Shown: positions 16,653 through 25,383, counted from the stretch's first letter. The stretch: 64,000 nt of DNA from Actinoplanes derwentensis (GCF_900104725.1 NZ_LT629758.1:1488001-1552000), one strand, 5' to 3'. The notes: generated by a model from the letters alone, not told the origin. Numbers and translations: made by a program.

Positions 16653-17660
16653 ATGGGCGGGATGATGCGAGAAACTCAGCGGTTGTCCCTGTTCTGGCGG
16701 ATATTCCTGCTCAATGCCGCAGTCGTGACGGTGGCGTTCGCCTTCCTCATGCTCGGCCCGTTCACGGTGTCCGCTCCGGTGCTGTTGACCGAGGCCGCAC
16801 TGCTCAGCGGGGTGCTGGTGGTGATGCTTGTCGCCAACGCCGGCTTGCTGCGCCTCGGGCTGGCCCCACTGGAGAGGCTGGCCCGCACCATGTCCACGGT
16901 CGATCTCCTCCGTCCCGGTCACCGGCTCGCGGTCACCGGCCGCAGCGGGATCGCAGACCTGATCAGGAGCTTCAACACCATGCTCGACCGCCTTGAGGCC
17001 GAACGCGCCACCAGCGCCGCCCGGGCGCTGTCGGCGCAGGAGGCCGAGCGCAAACGGATCGCCCAGGAACTGCACGACGAGGTGGGGCAGACCCTCACCG
17101 CCGTGCTGCTGGAACTGAAACGGGTCGCCGACCACGCCCCCGAACCGGTCTCCGGTGAGGTGCGCCAGGTGCAGGAGACCATCCGCAACGGCCTCGACGA
17201 GATCCGGCGCATCGCCCGCCGGTTGCGCCCCGGCGTGCTGGAGGAACTGGGACTGTCCAGTGCCCTCAAGTCGCTGGCCGGTGAGTTCTCCACGGGCGGG
17301 TTGACGGTGCGCCGCAACATCGACGGTGACCTGCCCGATCTGGGGCAGGACGCGGAGCTGGTGCTCTACCGGGTGGCGCAGGAGTCGCTGACCAACACGG
17401 CCCGGCACTCCGGCGCGCGCCAGGTCAGCCTGTGCCTGTCACATGTGCCGGGTTCGGCTGCCGGGCCCGCGGAGATCGAGCTGCGGATCCGTGACGACGG
17501 GGCCGGTGTGGGAGCCGCCCCCGAGGGGGCCGGGATCCGGGGCATGCGGGAGCGTGCCCTGCTGATCGGCGCCGACCTGAACGTCGGTCCCGCTCCCGGG
17601 CGGGGCACCGAGATCCGGCTGCGTGTCCCGCTCGGCGGAGAGGAATCCATCAATGACTGA
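16653..17660 (+). CDS. Sensor histidine kinase with HAMP (NarL family)
   Basis: 335 aa from ATG 16653. The start was chosen for the AGAGG site 5 nt upstream; 16650 and 16662 are also possible. Two membrane helices (residues about 12-34 and 42-66) enclose almost no external loop. A HAMP-like linker (APLERLARTMSTVDLLRPGH), a HisKA_3 dimerisation domain with phospho-acceptor His141 (AQELHDEVGQTLTAV) and an ATPase domain (ESLTNTARHSGA, DDGAGVG, GIRGMRERALLIGA) follow. Partner of the regulator that overlaps its 3' end. Divergent from the Mrp operon, which suggests control of cation/pH homeostasis. Confidence 0.94.
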   Translation: MGGMMRETQRLSLFWRIFLLNAAVVTVAFAFLMLGPFTVSAPVLLTEAALLSGVLVVMLVANAGLLRLGLAPLERLARTMSTVDLLRPGHRLAVTGRSGIADLIRSFNTMLDRLEAERATSAARALSAQEAERKRIAQELHDEVGQTLTAVLLELKRVADHAPEPVSGEVRQVQETIRNGLDEIRRIARRLRPGVLEELGLSSALKSLAGEFSTGGLTVRRNIDGDLPDLGQDAELVLYRVAQESLTNTARHSGARQVSLCLSHVPGSAAGPAEIELRIRDDGAGVGAAPEGAGIRGMRERALLIGADLNVGPAPGRGTEIRLRVPLGGEESIND

Positions 17661-18312
17661 CGTCCGGCCCGCCCGCATCCTGTTGGCCGACGACCACGCG
17701 CTGGTCCGCCGCGGGGTCCGGCTGATTCTCGACAGCGAACCCGACCTGACCGTGGTCGCCGAGGCGTCCGACGGTGCCGAAGCGGTCGCGCAGGCCCGGG
17801 CGGAGCGTCCCGACCTGGCGATCCTCGACATCGCGATGCCCCGGCTGACCGGGCTGCAGGCGGCTCGGGAGTTGTCCCGTCAGATGCCGGACCTGCGGAT
17901 TCTGATCCTGACGATGTATGACAACGAGCAGTACTTCTTCGAGGCCTTGAAGGCCGGTGCCTCCGGTTATGTGCTCAAGTCGGTCGCCGACCGTGACCTG
18001 GTCGAGGCGTGCCGGGCGGCCGTACGGGGCGAGCCGTTCCTTTATCCCGGTGCGGTCAACGCCCTGATCCGTAACTACTTGGAGCGTGTCGCCGACGGGG
18101 AGGACCCGTCCGGCCGCACGATCACCGATCGTGAGGAGGAGGTGCTGAAACTGGTCGCCGAGGGTCACTCGTCGAAGGAGATCGCCGACCTGCTCGTGAT
18201 CAGCGTCAAGACCGTCGAGCGGCACCGTTCCAACCTGCTGCAGAAACTGGGCTTGCGGGACCGGCTGGAGCTGACCCGGTACGCGATCCGCGCCGGCCTG
18301 ATCGAGCCATGA
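17653..18312 (+). CDS. NarL/LuxR-type response regulator
   Basis: 219 aa from ATG 17653, overlapping the kinase by 8 nt. The receiver has ILLADDHALVRRG, phospho-acceptor Asp in LAILDIAMP and the switch Lys in YVLKSVAD. The LuxR helix-turn-helix is ITDREEEVLKLVAEGHSSKE to SVKTVERHRSNLLQKLG. It forms a kinase-regulator pair and is a candidate controller of the divergent mrp operon through the 16546-16601 repeat. Confidence 0.95.
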   Translation: MTDVRPARILLADDHALVRRGVRLILDSEPDLTVVAEASDGAEAVAQARAERPDLAILDIAMPRLTGLQAARELSRQMPDLRILILTMYDNEQYFFEALKAGASGYVLKSVADRDLVEACRAAVRGEPFLYPGAVNALIRNYLERVADGEDPSGRTITDREEEVLKLVAEGHSSKEIADLLVISVKTVERHRSNLLQKLGLRDRLELTRYAIRAGLIEP

Positions 18313-18352
18313 GCACAGCCGGCGGCCGTGTCTGCGGCCGTGTGGCTGGGTG

Positions 18353-18389
18353 CGGTCCCTCGCCCGCTTCCGTTTCGGGCGAGGGACCG
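18353..18389. terminator. Bidirectional terminator hairpin
   Basis: Perfect 14-bp stem (18353-18366 against 18376-18389, CGGTCCCTCGCCCG and complement) with a 9-nt loop. It lies in the 82-bp gap between the convergent response regulator and TetR genes. Confidence 0.85.
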
Positions 18390-18394
18390 TATCT

Positions 18395-18913
18395 TCAGGT
18401 ATCGGCGAGTGTCCTGGCCCAGGGCTCGTCGATTTCCCCGAGGCCGAGCATGGTCGTGACCTTGGCGAGCATGCCGACGGCGAACCAGCGCCGGACGGCT
18501 TCCTCGTCGCCGTCGAGCAGCTTGTCCACGACCGCGACTTGCCGGGCGTAGCAGGCGCGGACGGCATCGCGGATGAGCGGCTCGTCGGTGGCGCAGTTGG
18601 CCTGCATGAGAAAGCGCAGGATGTCGCCGTTCTCGATGATCGTGCCGTAGGCGTCCTGCAGAGCCTGCTCCGTCGTACCGGCGGTGTCCAGGGCTTCGGT
18701 CAGGAGGTCGCCGACGTGGTCGACGACGGCGACGAAGATGGTCTGCTTGTTGGCGAAGAGGCGGTAGAGGTACGGCTGGGAGATGCCGGCCCGTTCGGCG
18801 ATCTCATTGGTGGTCGTCCCGTAGAAGCCTTTGCGCGCGAAGCAGCTCACCGCGGCGTCGACTACGCCCTGGCGGCGCTGGTCACTCTTGACTGTCGTCC
18901 CGGCAGCAGGCAT
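18395..18913 (-). CDS. TetR/AcrR family regulator
   Basis: 172 aa. The N-terminal helix-turn-helix is DAAVSCFARKGFYGTTTNEIAERAGISQPYLYR (written here in motif form GISQPYLYRLFANKQ). The C-terminal ligand-binding part is helical with LRFLMQANCATDEPLIRDAV. It is the second gene of a likely operon behind the NTF2-like gene (28-bp gap), whose promoter contains a probable TetR operator at 19392-19409. Probably autoregulatory. Confidence 0.9.
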   Translation of the reverse strand: MPAAGTTVKSDQRRQGVVDAAVSCFARKGFYGTTTNEIAERAGISQPYLYRLFANKQTIFVAVVDHVGDLLTEALDTAGTTEQALQDAYGTIIENGDILRFLMQANCATDEPLIRDAVRACYARQVAVVDKLLDGDEEAVRRWFAVGMLAKVTTMLGLGEIDEPWARTLADT

Positions 18914-18941
18914 GTGACCAGCCTATCCGTCATGATCGACG

Positions 18942-19370
18942 TCAGGCTTCGGCAGGTGTGAGGGCTTCGACGGCGGCCAGCGGGTTCCAGTAGTCGTCGA
19001 ATCGGGTGATCAGTCCGTCGGTGTCGGTGTGCACGACCACGATGAAGTCCTGCTGGAACCGCTTGCCGGTGGGCCGGGCGGTCCCGTCGAGTTTTCCTCG
19101 TGCCACCGCGACCCGCGAGCCGGCCGTGGCGATGAAGGTCAGGTCCACGAGCCGGGCGTCGAAGGTCTCGGTGAAGCCACGCATGTGGGCGTGCAGGGCT
19201 TCGCGGCCGTGCACCTCGGTGACCATGCCGGGCGGAGCGAAGGGGAAGGTGAAGGTGGCGTCGGTGGCGAAGAGGGCGGCCCAGGCGTCCAGGTCGGCGG
19301 CTGTCAGCAACCGCAGGTGCTCGGCCGCGGCGTGCTGGGCTGGGGTGCGGGTGTCGCCCGTGTCGTTCAT
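18942..19370 (-). CDS. NTF2/SnoaL-like fold protein
   Basis: 142 aa. The pattern of a SnoaL/NTF2-like cone-fold protein: an N-terminal helix AAAEHLRLLTAADLDAWAALFATDATF, then HGREALHAHMRGF and a terminal DDYWNPLAAVEAL. This fold occurs in small enzymes and ligand carriers; the substrate is unknown. Probably under the control of the TetR encoded just downstream. Confidence 0.85.
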   Translation of the reverse strand: MNDTGDTRTPAQHAAAEHLRLLTAADLDAWAALFATDATFTFPFAPPGMVTEVHGREALHAHMRGFTETFDARLVDLTFIATAGSRVAVARGKLDGTARPTGKRFQQDFIVVVHTDTDGLITRFDDYWNPLAAVEALTPAEA

Positions 19371-19391
19371 GATCGAAACCTAGCACTGCAG

Positions 19392-19409
19392 TTAGTGGTC
19401 GACCTATAA
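19392..19409. promoter_or_regulatory. Candidate TetR operator
   Basis: Imperfect 18-bp palindrome TTAGTGGTC/GACCTATAA (7 of 9 positions pair) centred on GGTCGACC. It lies 22 bp upstream of the NTF2-like gene ATG. Confidence 0.45.
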
Positions 19410-19504
19410 CAAAGCTCGTGTGATGGATCATGAGGCTCGGCGCTTGCCGGACTGGACTTTCCCTGCTCGGCGGCGGGCCCGTCCGGACGATGCTCTACGC
19501 GGCC

Positions 19505-19535
19505 TGCCCGGCGCCCTCCTCGAGGGCGCCGGGCA
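19505..19535. terminator. Terminator of the NucA/NucB-type gene
   Basis: Perfect 14-bp stem (19505-19518 with 19522-19535, TGCCCGGCGCCCTC and complement), 3-nt loop, 18 nt past the stop of the minus-strand gene. Confidence 0.8.
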
Positions 19536-19552
19536 GTGCTGGTCCGGATGGT

Positions 19553-21085
19553 TCAGTCGACGATGTTGACGTAGTAGCGGTCGTTGTCGGCCAGAGGAAG
19601 AGTGAAGTCCATCGATAGAATGCGGTCGTTGACGTAGTAGTCACGGACCAGGTTGCCCGCGTCGCTGTTGGCCTTCGTCGCGACGGCTCGCACCGAGAAG
19701 TCCCAGTCCGGGTGAGCCGCACCCTCCAGCGTCGAGGCCATCGGGTACTCGTCGCACTGCTCGACAGTGGTGTCCGGTCGTTCCGGCAGCCCGGTCTCCG
19801 CGTACTCGGCGGCGTTCGGCCCCTCCTGGTAACAGGCACCTCGCACATGGTCCCGGTTCGCCTGGTATTCCGGGTCCACCACGTCGCGGATCCGGTGCAG
19901 GCCGGGTGCGGCGGCGTCGTCGGCAAGGTATCTGCCGGGGATCACCTTGTCCCGGGGGACAGGAAAACCCAGGGGCACCAGCAGCGGGTACGTCCGGTTG
20001 GGCTCCAGCTGTGCCAGGTCGATGTGCCGGGCGACCTCGCCGATGGCCAGGTCCGAACGGCTCATCGTCAGATGCGGTGTCACCTCGTTGTGGATACAGG
20101 CCATCGGGTAGACCCCGGCACCCAGCTTGAAGTAGTCCGCCGAGTCGCACCGGATCTGCCGGTACGCGCTGTGCCCCGGATCCGGAACGCCGGGACCGAG
20201 CCCCCTGAACTGCACGTACCACTGCGCGTAGGAGATCTTGTCGCGGCCCACGCCGGCGGACTCCTGCCCGCGGATGTCCCAGTAGTACCAGTCGTCATCG
20301 TTGTCCCACACCACGAACGGCAGCGTGACCGGTCCCCGCGTCGCCGCGCACGTGTTGAAGTCCTCCACGCAGTTGGCGATGAGCTCCAACGGGACGTACG
20401 GGGCCACGAACAGCCGCTCGAACGGGTTCCAGACCTCGTAGTCGACCGATCCCTCCTGCACGCGGGCGAAGGTCCGGATCCGCCGGTCGTGGTCATCCCC
20501 CTGGGCGAACAGTTCGAGGGTGAACTCGTTCCGGCCGACCAGCACCGGGATGCCGAGCGGGTAGCGCCAGAAGCTCACCGAGGTCTCGAACCGCTTGCAG
20601 TACACGAAGCGGTTCATGATCCGGCCGAATCCGTCCTCGGCGTCGTCGGTCATACACTGATCGACCAGTGCCTGGTCCGGCGTGTCGCCGATCGCCGGCG
20701 CGGCCATCGTGGTGACCGCGTCGCTGGAGGTCGACGCCTCCTGCGCGGCGGTCTGCCGGGCCTGCCGTTCGGCGGTCGCCGGCGGTGGTGCCGGCTCGTG
20801 GGGTGTCGCCGTGTCCACCGCCGCGGACCGTTGCGCGGTCTGCTCCTTCGGTGCCGTCGCCGACGTGGCCTTGCCTGCCTCTCGCAGCTTTCCTTCGTCG
20901 AGCATCTGCTGGTACTGCGCTTCGGTCAGCGTCACGTTCGCCTCGAAGTGCTCCGCTGCCTCTTTCGGCGTCGCCGCTGGGTCGGCGGCGGCTGCCGGTT
21001 CTGTCGCGGCCAACGTGCCGGCCACGATCATCGCAGCGGCCGCTGCGATGATCATTCTTCTCCCTGATCTGCGGTACGGTGCCAA
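19553..21085 (-). CDS. Secreted protein with C-terminal NucA/NucB-type deoxyribonuclease domain
   Basis: 510 aa. The TTG start at 21085 is preferred because GAGGGG lies 6 nt upstream and it supplies the positively charged n-region (RRSGRR) of a signal peptide; ATG 21055 is the alternative. After the signal peptide comes a Thr/Ala/Pro-rich linker to about residue 125. A cysteine-containing domain of unknown type (residues about 140-345) is next. The C-terminal part (about 355-510) has RGACYQEGPNAAEYAETGLP and QCDEYPMASTLEGA, the CDEYPxASTxEG hallmark of secreted NucA/NucB DNases. Likely an extracellular DNase, for nutrient DNA or as an antagonistic toxin. Confidence 0.75.
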   Translation of the reverse strand: MAPYRRSGRRMIIAAAAAMIVAGTLAATEPAAAADPAATPKEAAEHFEANVTLTEAQYQQMLDEGKLREAGKATSATAPKEQTAQRSAAVDTATPHEPAPPPATAERQARQTAAQEASTSSDAVTTMAAPAIGDTPDQALVDQCMTDDAEDGFGRIMNRFVYCKRFETSVSFWRYPLGIPVLVGRNEFTLELFAQGDDHDRRIRTFARVQEGSVDYEVWNPFERLFVAPYVPLELIANCVEDFNTCAATRGPVTLPFVVWDNDDDWYYWDIRGQESAGVGRDKISYAQWYVQFRGLGPGVPDPGHSAYRQIRCDSADYFKLGAGVYPMACIHNEVTPHLTMSRSDLAIGEVARHIDLAQLEPNRTYPLLVPLGFPVPRDKVIPGRYLADDAAAPGLHRIRDVVDPEYQANRDHVRGACYQEGPNAAEYAETGLPERPDTTVEQCDEYPMASTLEGAAHPDWDFSVRAVATKANSDAGNLVRDYYVNDRILSMDFTLPLADNDRYYVNIVD

Positions 21086-21161
21086 GCTGGTCCCCTCACC
21101 TTCTGGCCGAACTGCACATGGGGTCGCCGGACCCGCGCGGGCCCGGAGTCTGATGTCGCCG

Positions 21162-21752
21162 TCAGTGGGCGCTGGGCCCCGCGGTCCAGGGGCCGTCGAA
21201 CATCGCCGGTGTCAACGCGATCCCGGTGATCACGGTCATCGCGGCGGCGGCCCGCTTCGACGGGGACAGGCCGAGCATGTCGGTGCTGCCGCCGTCACCG
21301 TCCGGGCCGGGAAAGCCGGCCGCGCTCAGGGCGTCGTCGAAACGGTCCGGCACGCTGCCCCAACGGCGGAACGTGGCCGGGTCCAGACCGGTGATCAGGT
21401 CGGCGTCGGCCGCGTACGACAACTCCTCCCGGTTCGGGTTCCTGTAGATGGAGCACGCCATGCCGCCCGCGGCGGACAGGACGGCCAGCACGTCGAGGTC
21501 GGCACCGACCCAGCCGGTGGAGCCGTCGAACTCCAGCACGAGAGTCAGGCCCTCGCCGATCTCGCGGGCGATGAGCAACACCCCGAAGGTGGCCCAGGTC
21601 AACCCGGCGGCCTCCGTCAGCGTCGACGCCGGCCGGCAGTCCGCCGGATCGACCTCCATGCCGGACAGTGCCTCGAAGACGTCGCCGCGTGTGAGCGTCA
21701 CGCACCAGCCCTCACCGAACATGCCGGTAAGGTCGATCGGATCCATCATCAA
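21162..21752 (-). CDS. DUF6461-like protein
   Basis: 196 aa. Cytoplasmic, no signal peptide. Matches my recollection of the actinobacterial DUF6461 family (GWCVTLTRGDVFEAL, LVLEFDGSTGW, YRNPNREELSYAADADL, FRRWGSVPDRF). The function of the family is not known. It lies 76 bp upstream of and co-directional with the secreted nuclease gene, an arrangement that would fit an immunity partner. That is only inference. Start within the MMMDP run is uncertain by one or two codons. Confidence 0.65.
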   Translation of the reverse strand: MMMDPIDLTGMFGEGWCVTLTRGDVFEALSGMEVDPADCRPASTLTEAAGLTWATFGVLLIAREIGEGLTLVLEFDGSTGWVGADLDVLAVLSAAGGMACSIYRNPNREELSYAADADLITGLDPATFRRWGSVPDRFDDALSAAGFPGPDGDGGSTDMLGLSPSKRAAAAMTVITGIALTPAMFDGPWTAGPSAH

Positions 21753-21957
21753 TGACTCCCCCGTCTTTCGCAGGACATTGATACAGGCGGATGGAATCCG
21801 TGTCCACCCCGTTTCCGTGGCGGCACCCGGCGCCGCCGACAGTCCCGGTCGGCCGGCTCCGGCGGCACATGGGCCGTCCTGTCGGCGCTGTCCCTTTCCG
21901 GAGGGCGGGCGGGTCGGGGAGGTGTGGTTGCGGCGTGGTGAGGCGTACCGGAAAGGG

Positions 21958-22509
21958 TTAGGAACTCAGGTTTCTGATTGCTGCCGCCAGGCGGGCCGTG
22001 TCCAGTTCGGTGTCGGTGGCCAGGGCGCGGAGGATGAACCCGTCGAGGACGGCGCAGACGTCTCGGGCGGCGTCCAGGCCGATGGTGGGTTCCAGCATGT
22101 CGGGGACGCCGTCCATCCAGGCGGTGGCCAGGGGGCGTAACGCGGTGTCGCGGGCGGCGGACACGCAGAGTTCGTATTCGATGCGGACCTGGCGGCGGTC
22201 CTTCAGGTACTCCTGGGCCAGATCGGTCAGGGCCTCGGGCATGTCGGGGGCGTTGCGCAGACGCTCGTCCCAGAGCCGCAGGTCGGCCTGCAACGTGTCC
22301 AGCGCGTGGCGCAGACCGGCGGCGATCAGGTCGTCCAGGGTGGGGAAGTAGTAGGTGGTCGCCCCCAGCGGCAGGCCCGCGCGGGCGGCGACGGCCCGGT
22401 GTGTGGTGCGGCCCACGCCGTTCTCGGCGATGACCTCCATGGCCGCCTCGGCGAGGGCGGCCCGGCGAGCCTCCGGGTCACGGGCACGCTGCGGGCGGCG
22501 GGTGGTCAA
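21958..22509 (-). CDS. TetR family regulator of the SMR exporter
   Basis: 183 aa. The helix-turn-helix is GVGRTTHRAVAARAGLPLGA with TTYYFPTLDDLI following. The C-terminal TetR_C-like region ends VCAVLDGFILRALATDTELD. Its ATG overlaps the SMR stop by 4 nt, so both are made from one transcript; the operator at 22850-22878 lies at the head of that transcript. A classical exporter-plus-repressor pair. Confidence 0.93.
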   Translation of the reverse strand: MTTRRPQRARDPEARRAALAEAAMEVIAENGVGRTTHRAVAARAGLPLGATTYYFPTLDDLIAAGLRHALDTLQADLRLWDERLRNAPDMPEALTDLAQEYLKDRRQVRIEYELCVSAARDTALRPLATAWMDGVPDMLEPTIGLDAARDVCAVLDGFILRALATDTELDTARLAAAIRNLSS

Positions 22510-22832
22510 TGGACCTCGCCGCCGGTGAGGTTGAGCATCACGACTCCGGCGATGATGAAAGCGATGCCCGCCACTTTACCGGTGGTCAGTGGTTCGCCCA
22601 GAAAGGCCGCGCCGATGCCGACGATCGCGGCCGTCCCGACACCGGACCAGATCGCGTAGGCCACCCCGACCTCGATCTGTTTCACCGCCTGCGCCAGCAG
22701 AACGAATGACGCAACGTAACCGACGATGACGGTCACTGTCGGCCAGAGTCGGGTGAAACCCTCGGTCGACTTCATCAGACTGGTGGCCACGAGTTCCGCG
22801 GCGATCGCGGTGAACAGGTAAAAGTAGGGCAC
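22506..22832 (-). CDS. Small multidrug resistance (SMR) exporter
   Basis: 108 aa from the GTG at 22832. This start gives the canonical SMR N-terminus (PYFYLFTAIAAELVATSLMK) with the essential Glu at residue 13 and normal family length; the frame extends upstream to 22880 but that would run through the operator. Four membrane helices, with YAIWSGVGTA and GEPLTTGKVAGIAFIIAGV. A proton-coupled EmrE/QacE-like exporter of cationic compounds or guanidinium in the inner membrane. Confidence 0.95.
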   Translation of the reverse strand: MPYFYLFTAIAAELVATSLMKSTEGFTRLWPTVTVIVGYVASFVLLAQAVKQIEVGVAYAIWSGVGTAAIVGIGAAFLGEPLTTGKVAGIAFIIAGVVMLNLTGGEVH

Positions 22833-22849
22833 GGGCGCCTTCGATCTTT

Positions 22850-22878
22850 CTTGTACGGACGTACAAGTACGATCGTAC
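22850..22878. promoter_or_regulatory. Double palindromic operator of the SMR-TetR operon
   Basis: CTTGTACG and CGTACAAG (22850-22867, 2-nt centre) are followed by the perfect 12-bp palindrome GTACGATCGTAC (22867-22878) sharing one base. It lies 18-46 bp upstream of the SMR start, where it would block the promoter or ribosome access. Confidence 0.75.
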
Positions 22879-23139
22879 AAGAGTTTCGTTCGGAGCCCGC
22901 GGCCTGTTTCTTGCGTTGTCGTTTCGTCAGCCTCGTGGCGGGGGCGATCCAGGCGCCTTCCGGAAAGTCGAATCCGGCCACGCCGTCGGCGGCGGCCCCC
23001 GAGTCCTCGCCGCGGGTTCGCGCACCGGCCGACCGCGGCCTTCTCCTGACCTTTACCTGCTACGCCAACGCATTCTCATCCCGCACTGAGTCTCACCTTC
23101 ACCGGGTCGCCGGCTGCACGAGCCAGCCTGAGGTGCCGG

Positions 23140-23727
23140 TCATCGAAGCCGCCCGCGAATACCGCCGAGACTGAGGCCGCCGGGGCGACCACACGGCGCG
23201 CCTACCGACATCTCTGCGGTGAGCTGCGCCTTCCCGGTGTCGACGCGGATCGGGACGCAGTCCGCCTCGGACACCCACGTACCGCCGGCGAAGACCGTCC
23301 AGGCGCCGGAGCCGGGCGGGCACGCTGTCACGCTGATCGTGGTGACCGGGTCGCTGCCACCCCAGCCCAGGCGGGCTCGGCCGGACCACTCCGGGGCCAG
23401 GTTCAGGGTGGCTGACGTGCCGGTGCGGATCAGTAGGCCCCATTTGGCGAACATCCTGGTCGGGCCGTCGCCGGGGGATTGCGGTTCGGCTTGCAGGAGC
23501 CGTTCGGCGGCCGGTACCGCCACGCTCGCGGCGACCACCCGATAGTCGCCGGGCGGGGCGGCCGCATGGTCGATCGAGTCGGCACATCCAGCGGCAGCCG
23601 AAGCCGAAGCCGCAGCGGCCGACGGCGCGGGAGAACTGACGGCGGACTTGGGCGAGTGGCCGGCACTGCACGCGGTCAGGCCTACCACCAGCAAGAACAG
23701 GGCAGGCGACGATCTGACTGTCGACAT
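23140..23727 (-). CDS. Lipoprotein of unknown function
   Basis: 195 aa. Type II signal peptide with lipobox LTAC (Cys about 20), then a Ser/Ala/Pro-rich linker (SSPAPSAAAASASAAA). A small domain follows with four further cysteines and a beta pattern (YRVVAASVAVPAAERLL, WGGSDPVTTISVTACPPGSGAW, GTWVSEADCVPIRVD). Anchored to the outside of the membrane. No family recognised. Divergent from the MFS transporter with a 39-bp gap. Confidence 0.8.
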   Translation of the reverse strand: MSTVRSSPALFLLVVGLTACSAGHSPKSAVSSPAPSAAAASASAAAGCADSIDHAAAPPGDYRVVAASVAVPAAERLLQAEPQSPGDGPTRMFAKWGLLIRTGTSATLNLAPEWSGRARLGWGGSDPVTTISVTACPPGSGAWTVFAGGTWVSEADCVPIRVDTGKAQLTAEMSVGAPCGRPGGLSLGGIRGRLR

Positions 23728-23766
23728 GCGACGATTTTGTCAGAGGTCCCCGCTAGGGTCCGTGCC

Positions 23767-24996
23767 ATGGATCGCGTGCGCCGTGGCCGGGTCGCCACCT
23801 CCTTGATCTTCCTGCTGTTCGGGGCCGCGCTCGGGGTGTGGACCGCTCGCATCCCGGCAGTCAAGGAGGGCCTGGGGCTCAGTGACGGGCGGCTCAGCGT
23901 TGCGCTGCTGGCGTTCGCCGCCGGGTGCATCGCCGGGATGGTGCTGGTCGGCCGGCTCACCGATCGGTTCGGCAGTTCACGGGTGCTGATTCCGGCCGCG
24001 TTGCTGGAGGGTGTGCTGCTGATCCCGCCAGGGCTCAGTGACGGGCTGGTGACGTTGTCGGTCGCGTTGTTCGTCTTCGGGACGGTGCACGGCACCCTCA
24101 ACATCGCGATGAACGCGAACGCCGCCGAGGTCGAGCGGGAGCGGGGCCGGCCGATCATGTCGTCGTTCCACGCGATCTACAGCATCGGAGGCTTCCTCGG
24201 CGCGATCCTGGGCAGCGTTTTCGCACATGCGGGGGTGAGTGTCGCGGTGACTCTGATCAGTGTCGGACTGACCGCGGTGATGCTGGCCGCAGCTGCGTCG
24301 GCATGGGTGCTGCGATCATCGCCGCCGCCCGGTGACGAGCGGGAGCCGGTCGGCACGGAGCTGGTCGGCACGGAGCCGGGCGGCGGGGGACCGGGCGGCA
24401 CGAGGCGCGACAGTGCGGGACGCGGCAGTGCGAGGCCGGGCGGCCGGCGGATGCTGCTGGTCTTCTACGGGATCGTCGTGGTCTGCACCCTCGTCGGTGA
24501 GGGCGCGGCCGCCGACTGGAGCGCGGTTCACCTGCGTGACGAGCGGGGCACTTCCGAAGGAGCGGCGGCGTACGGGTATGCAGCCTTCGCGATCATGATG
24601 ACCCTGGGCCGTTTTGTGGGAGACCGGGCTGCCGGGCGGTTCGGGCCGGTCGCCGTGATCCGGGCCAGTGGGCTGCTCGCCGCGGCGGGTCTCGGTGCCG
24701 GTCTGGTGCTGGCACATCCGGTGGCGGTGATCGCCGGGTGGGGACTGTTCGGTCTCGGGCTGTCGTGTGTGGCGCCACAGTTCTTCACCGCAGCCGCCGG
24801 GGTGGACCCCCGACGGGCCGGGCAGGCGCTGTCGACAGTGGTCAGCATCGGCTATCTCGGTTTCCTGCTCGGCCCGATCGCGATCGGTGCAGTCGCGACC
24901 GTCGTCGGACTGACCACGGCCCTGTGGATTCCGGTGGTACTGGCGATCTTCGTGGCCGCCAGTGCCCGCAGCATTCGGCCGTCGAGAGCTGCCTGA
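23767..24996 (+). CDS. MFS transporter
   Basis: 409 aa from the ATG at 23767; the longer frame overlaps the lipoprotein gene. Twelve membrane helices in two halves (GRVATSLIFLLFGAALGVW, GMVLVGRLTDRFGSSRVL; second half ADWSAVHLRDERGTSEG). It resembles the FucP/YbjJ-type major facilitators with the WTARIPAVKEGL start. The central cytoplasmic loop is long, Gly/Arg-rich and contains a small repeat (VGTELVGTEPGG). Likely an exporter or sugar-type facilitator; substrate unknown. Confidence 0.88.
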   Translation: MDRVRRGRVATSLIFLLFGAALGVWTARIPAVKEGLGLSDGRLSVALLAFAAGCIAGMVLVGRLTDRFGSSRVLIPAALLEGVLLIPPGLSDGLVTLSVALFVFGTVHGTLNIAMNANAAEVERERGRPIMSSFHAIYSIGGFLGAILGSVFAHAGVSVAVTLISVGLTAVMLAAAASAWVLRSSPPPGDEREPVGTELVGTEPGGGGPGGTRRDSAGRGSARPGGRRMLLVFYGIVVVCTLVGEGAAADWSAVHLRDERGTSEGAAAYGYAAFAIMMTLGRFVGDRAAGRFGPVAVIRASGLLAAAGLGAGLVLAHPVAVIAGWGLFGLGLSCVAPQFFTAAAGVDPRRAGQALSTVVSIGYLGFLLGPIAIGAVATVVGLTTALWIPVVLAIFVAASARSIRPSRAA

Positions 24997-25014
24997 CGCG
25001 GGTATAGATGGGTG

Positions 25015-25383
25015 ATGACCAGCCGTATCGCCACGATCGCGATCGACGCCCTGGACGCACCGCGGGTCGCCGAGTTCTGGATGGCCGTGCTCGGCTGGCG
25101 GATCGTCGAGGACGACGGCGAAGTGCTGAGCATCGGCCCGCCCGCCGGTGCCGGGCCGACGATCGACGTGGTCCGGGTCACCGAACGCAAGACCGCCAAG
25201 AACCGTCTCCACCTGGACTTGCGCGCGGACGGCAGCAGCCAGGCCCGGGAGGTGGAGCGGCTTCTCGCCCTCGGCGCCCGCAAGACCGACATCGGTCAGG
25301 GCCCGGACGTCTCCTGGGTGGTCCTCGCCGATCCGGAGGGCAACGAGTTCTGTGTCCTCTCCCGGTCTGTGCAGGACGTCTAG
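25015..25383 (+). CDS. VOC (glyoxalase-like) family protein
   Basis: 122 aa. Single vicinal-oxygen-chelate module pair: IATIAIDALDAPRVAEFWMAVLGW, then LHLDLRADG and WVVLADPEGNEFCVL. Belongs to the actinobacterial glyoxalase-like group often linked with resistance or small-molecule modification. GTG 25012 is an alternative start three nt upstream. It follows the MFS gene by 18 nt and may be co-transcribed. Confidence 0.88.
   Translation: MTSRIATIAIDALDAPRVAEFWMAVLGWRIVEDDGEVLSIGPPAGAGPTIDVVRVTERKTAKNRLHLDLRADGSSQAREVERLLALGARKTDIGQGPDVSWVVLADPEGNEFCVLSRSVQDV

Noticed and set aside
21448..22140. 230-aa plus-strand frame across DUF6461 and TetR 3' ends
   Set aside because: Opposite to two supported genes and without recognisable domains.
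22775..22981. 68-aa minus-strand frame upstream of the SMR gene
   Set aside because: Would run through the operator and promoter of the SMR-TetR operon; no ribosome site or family.
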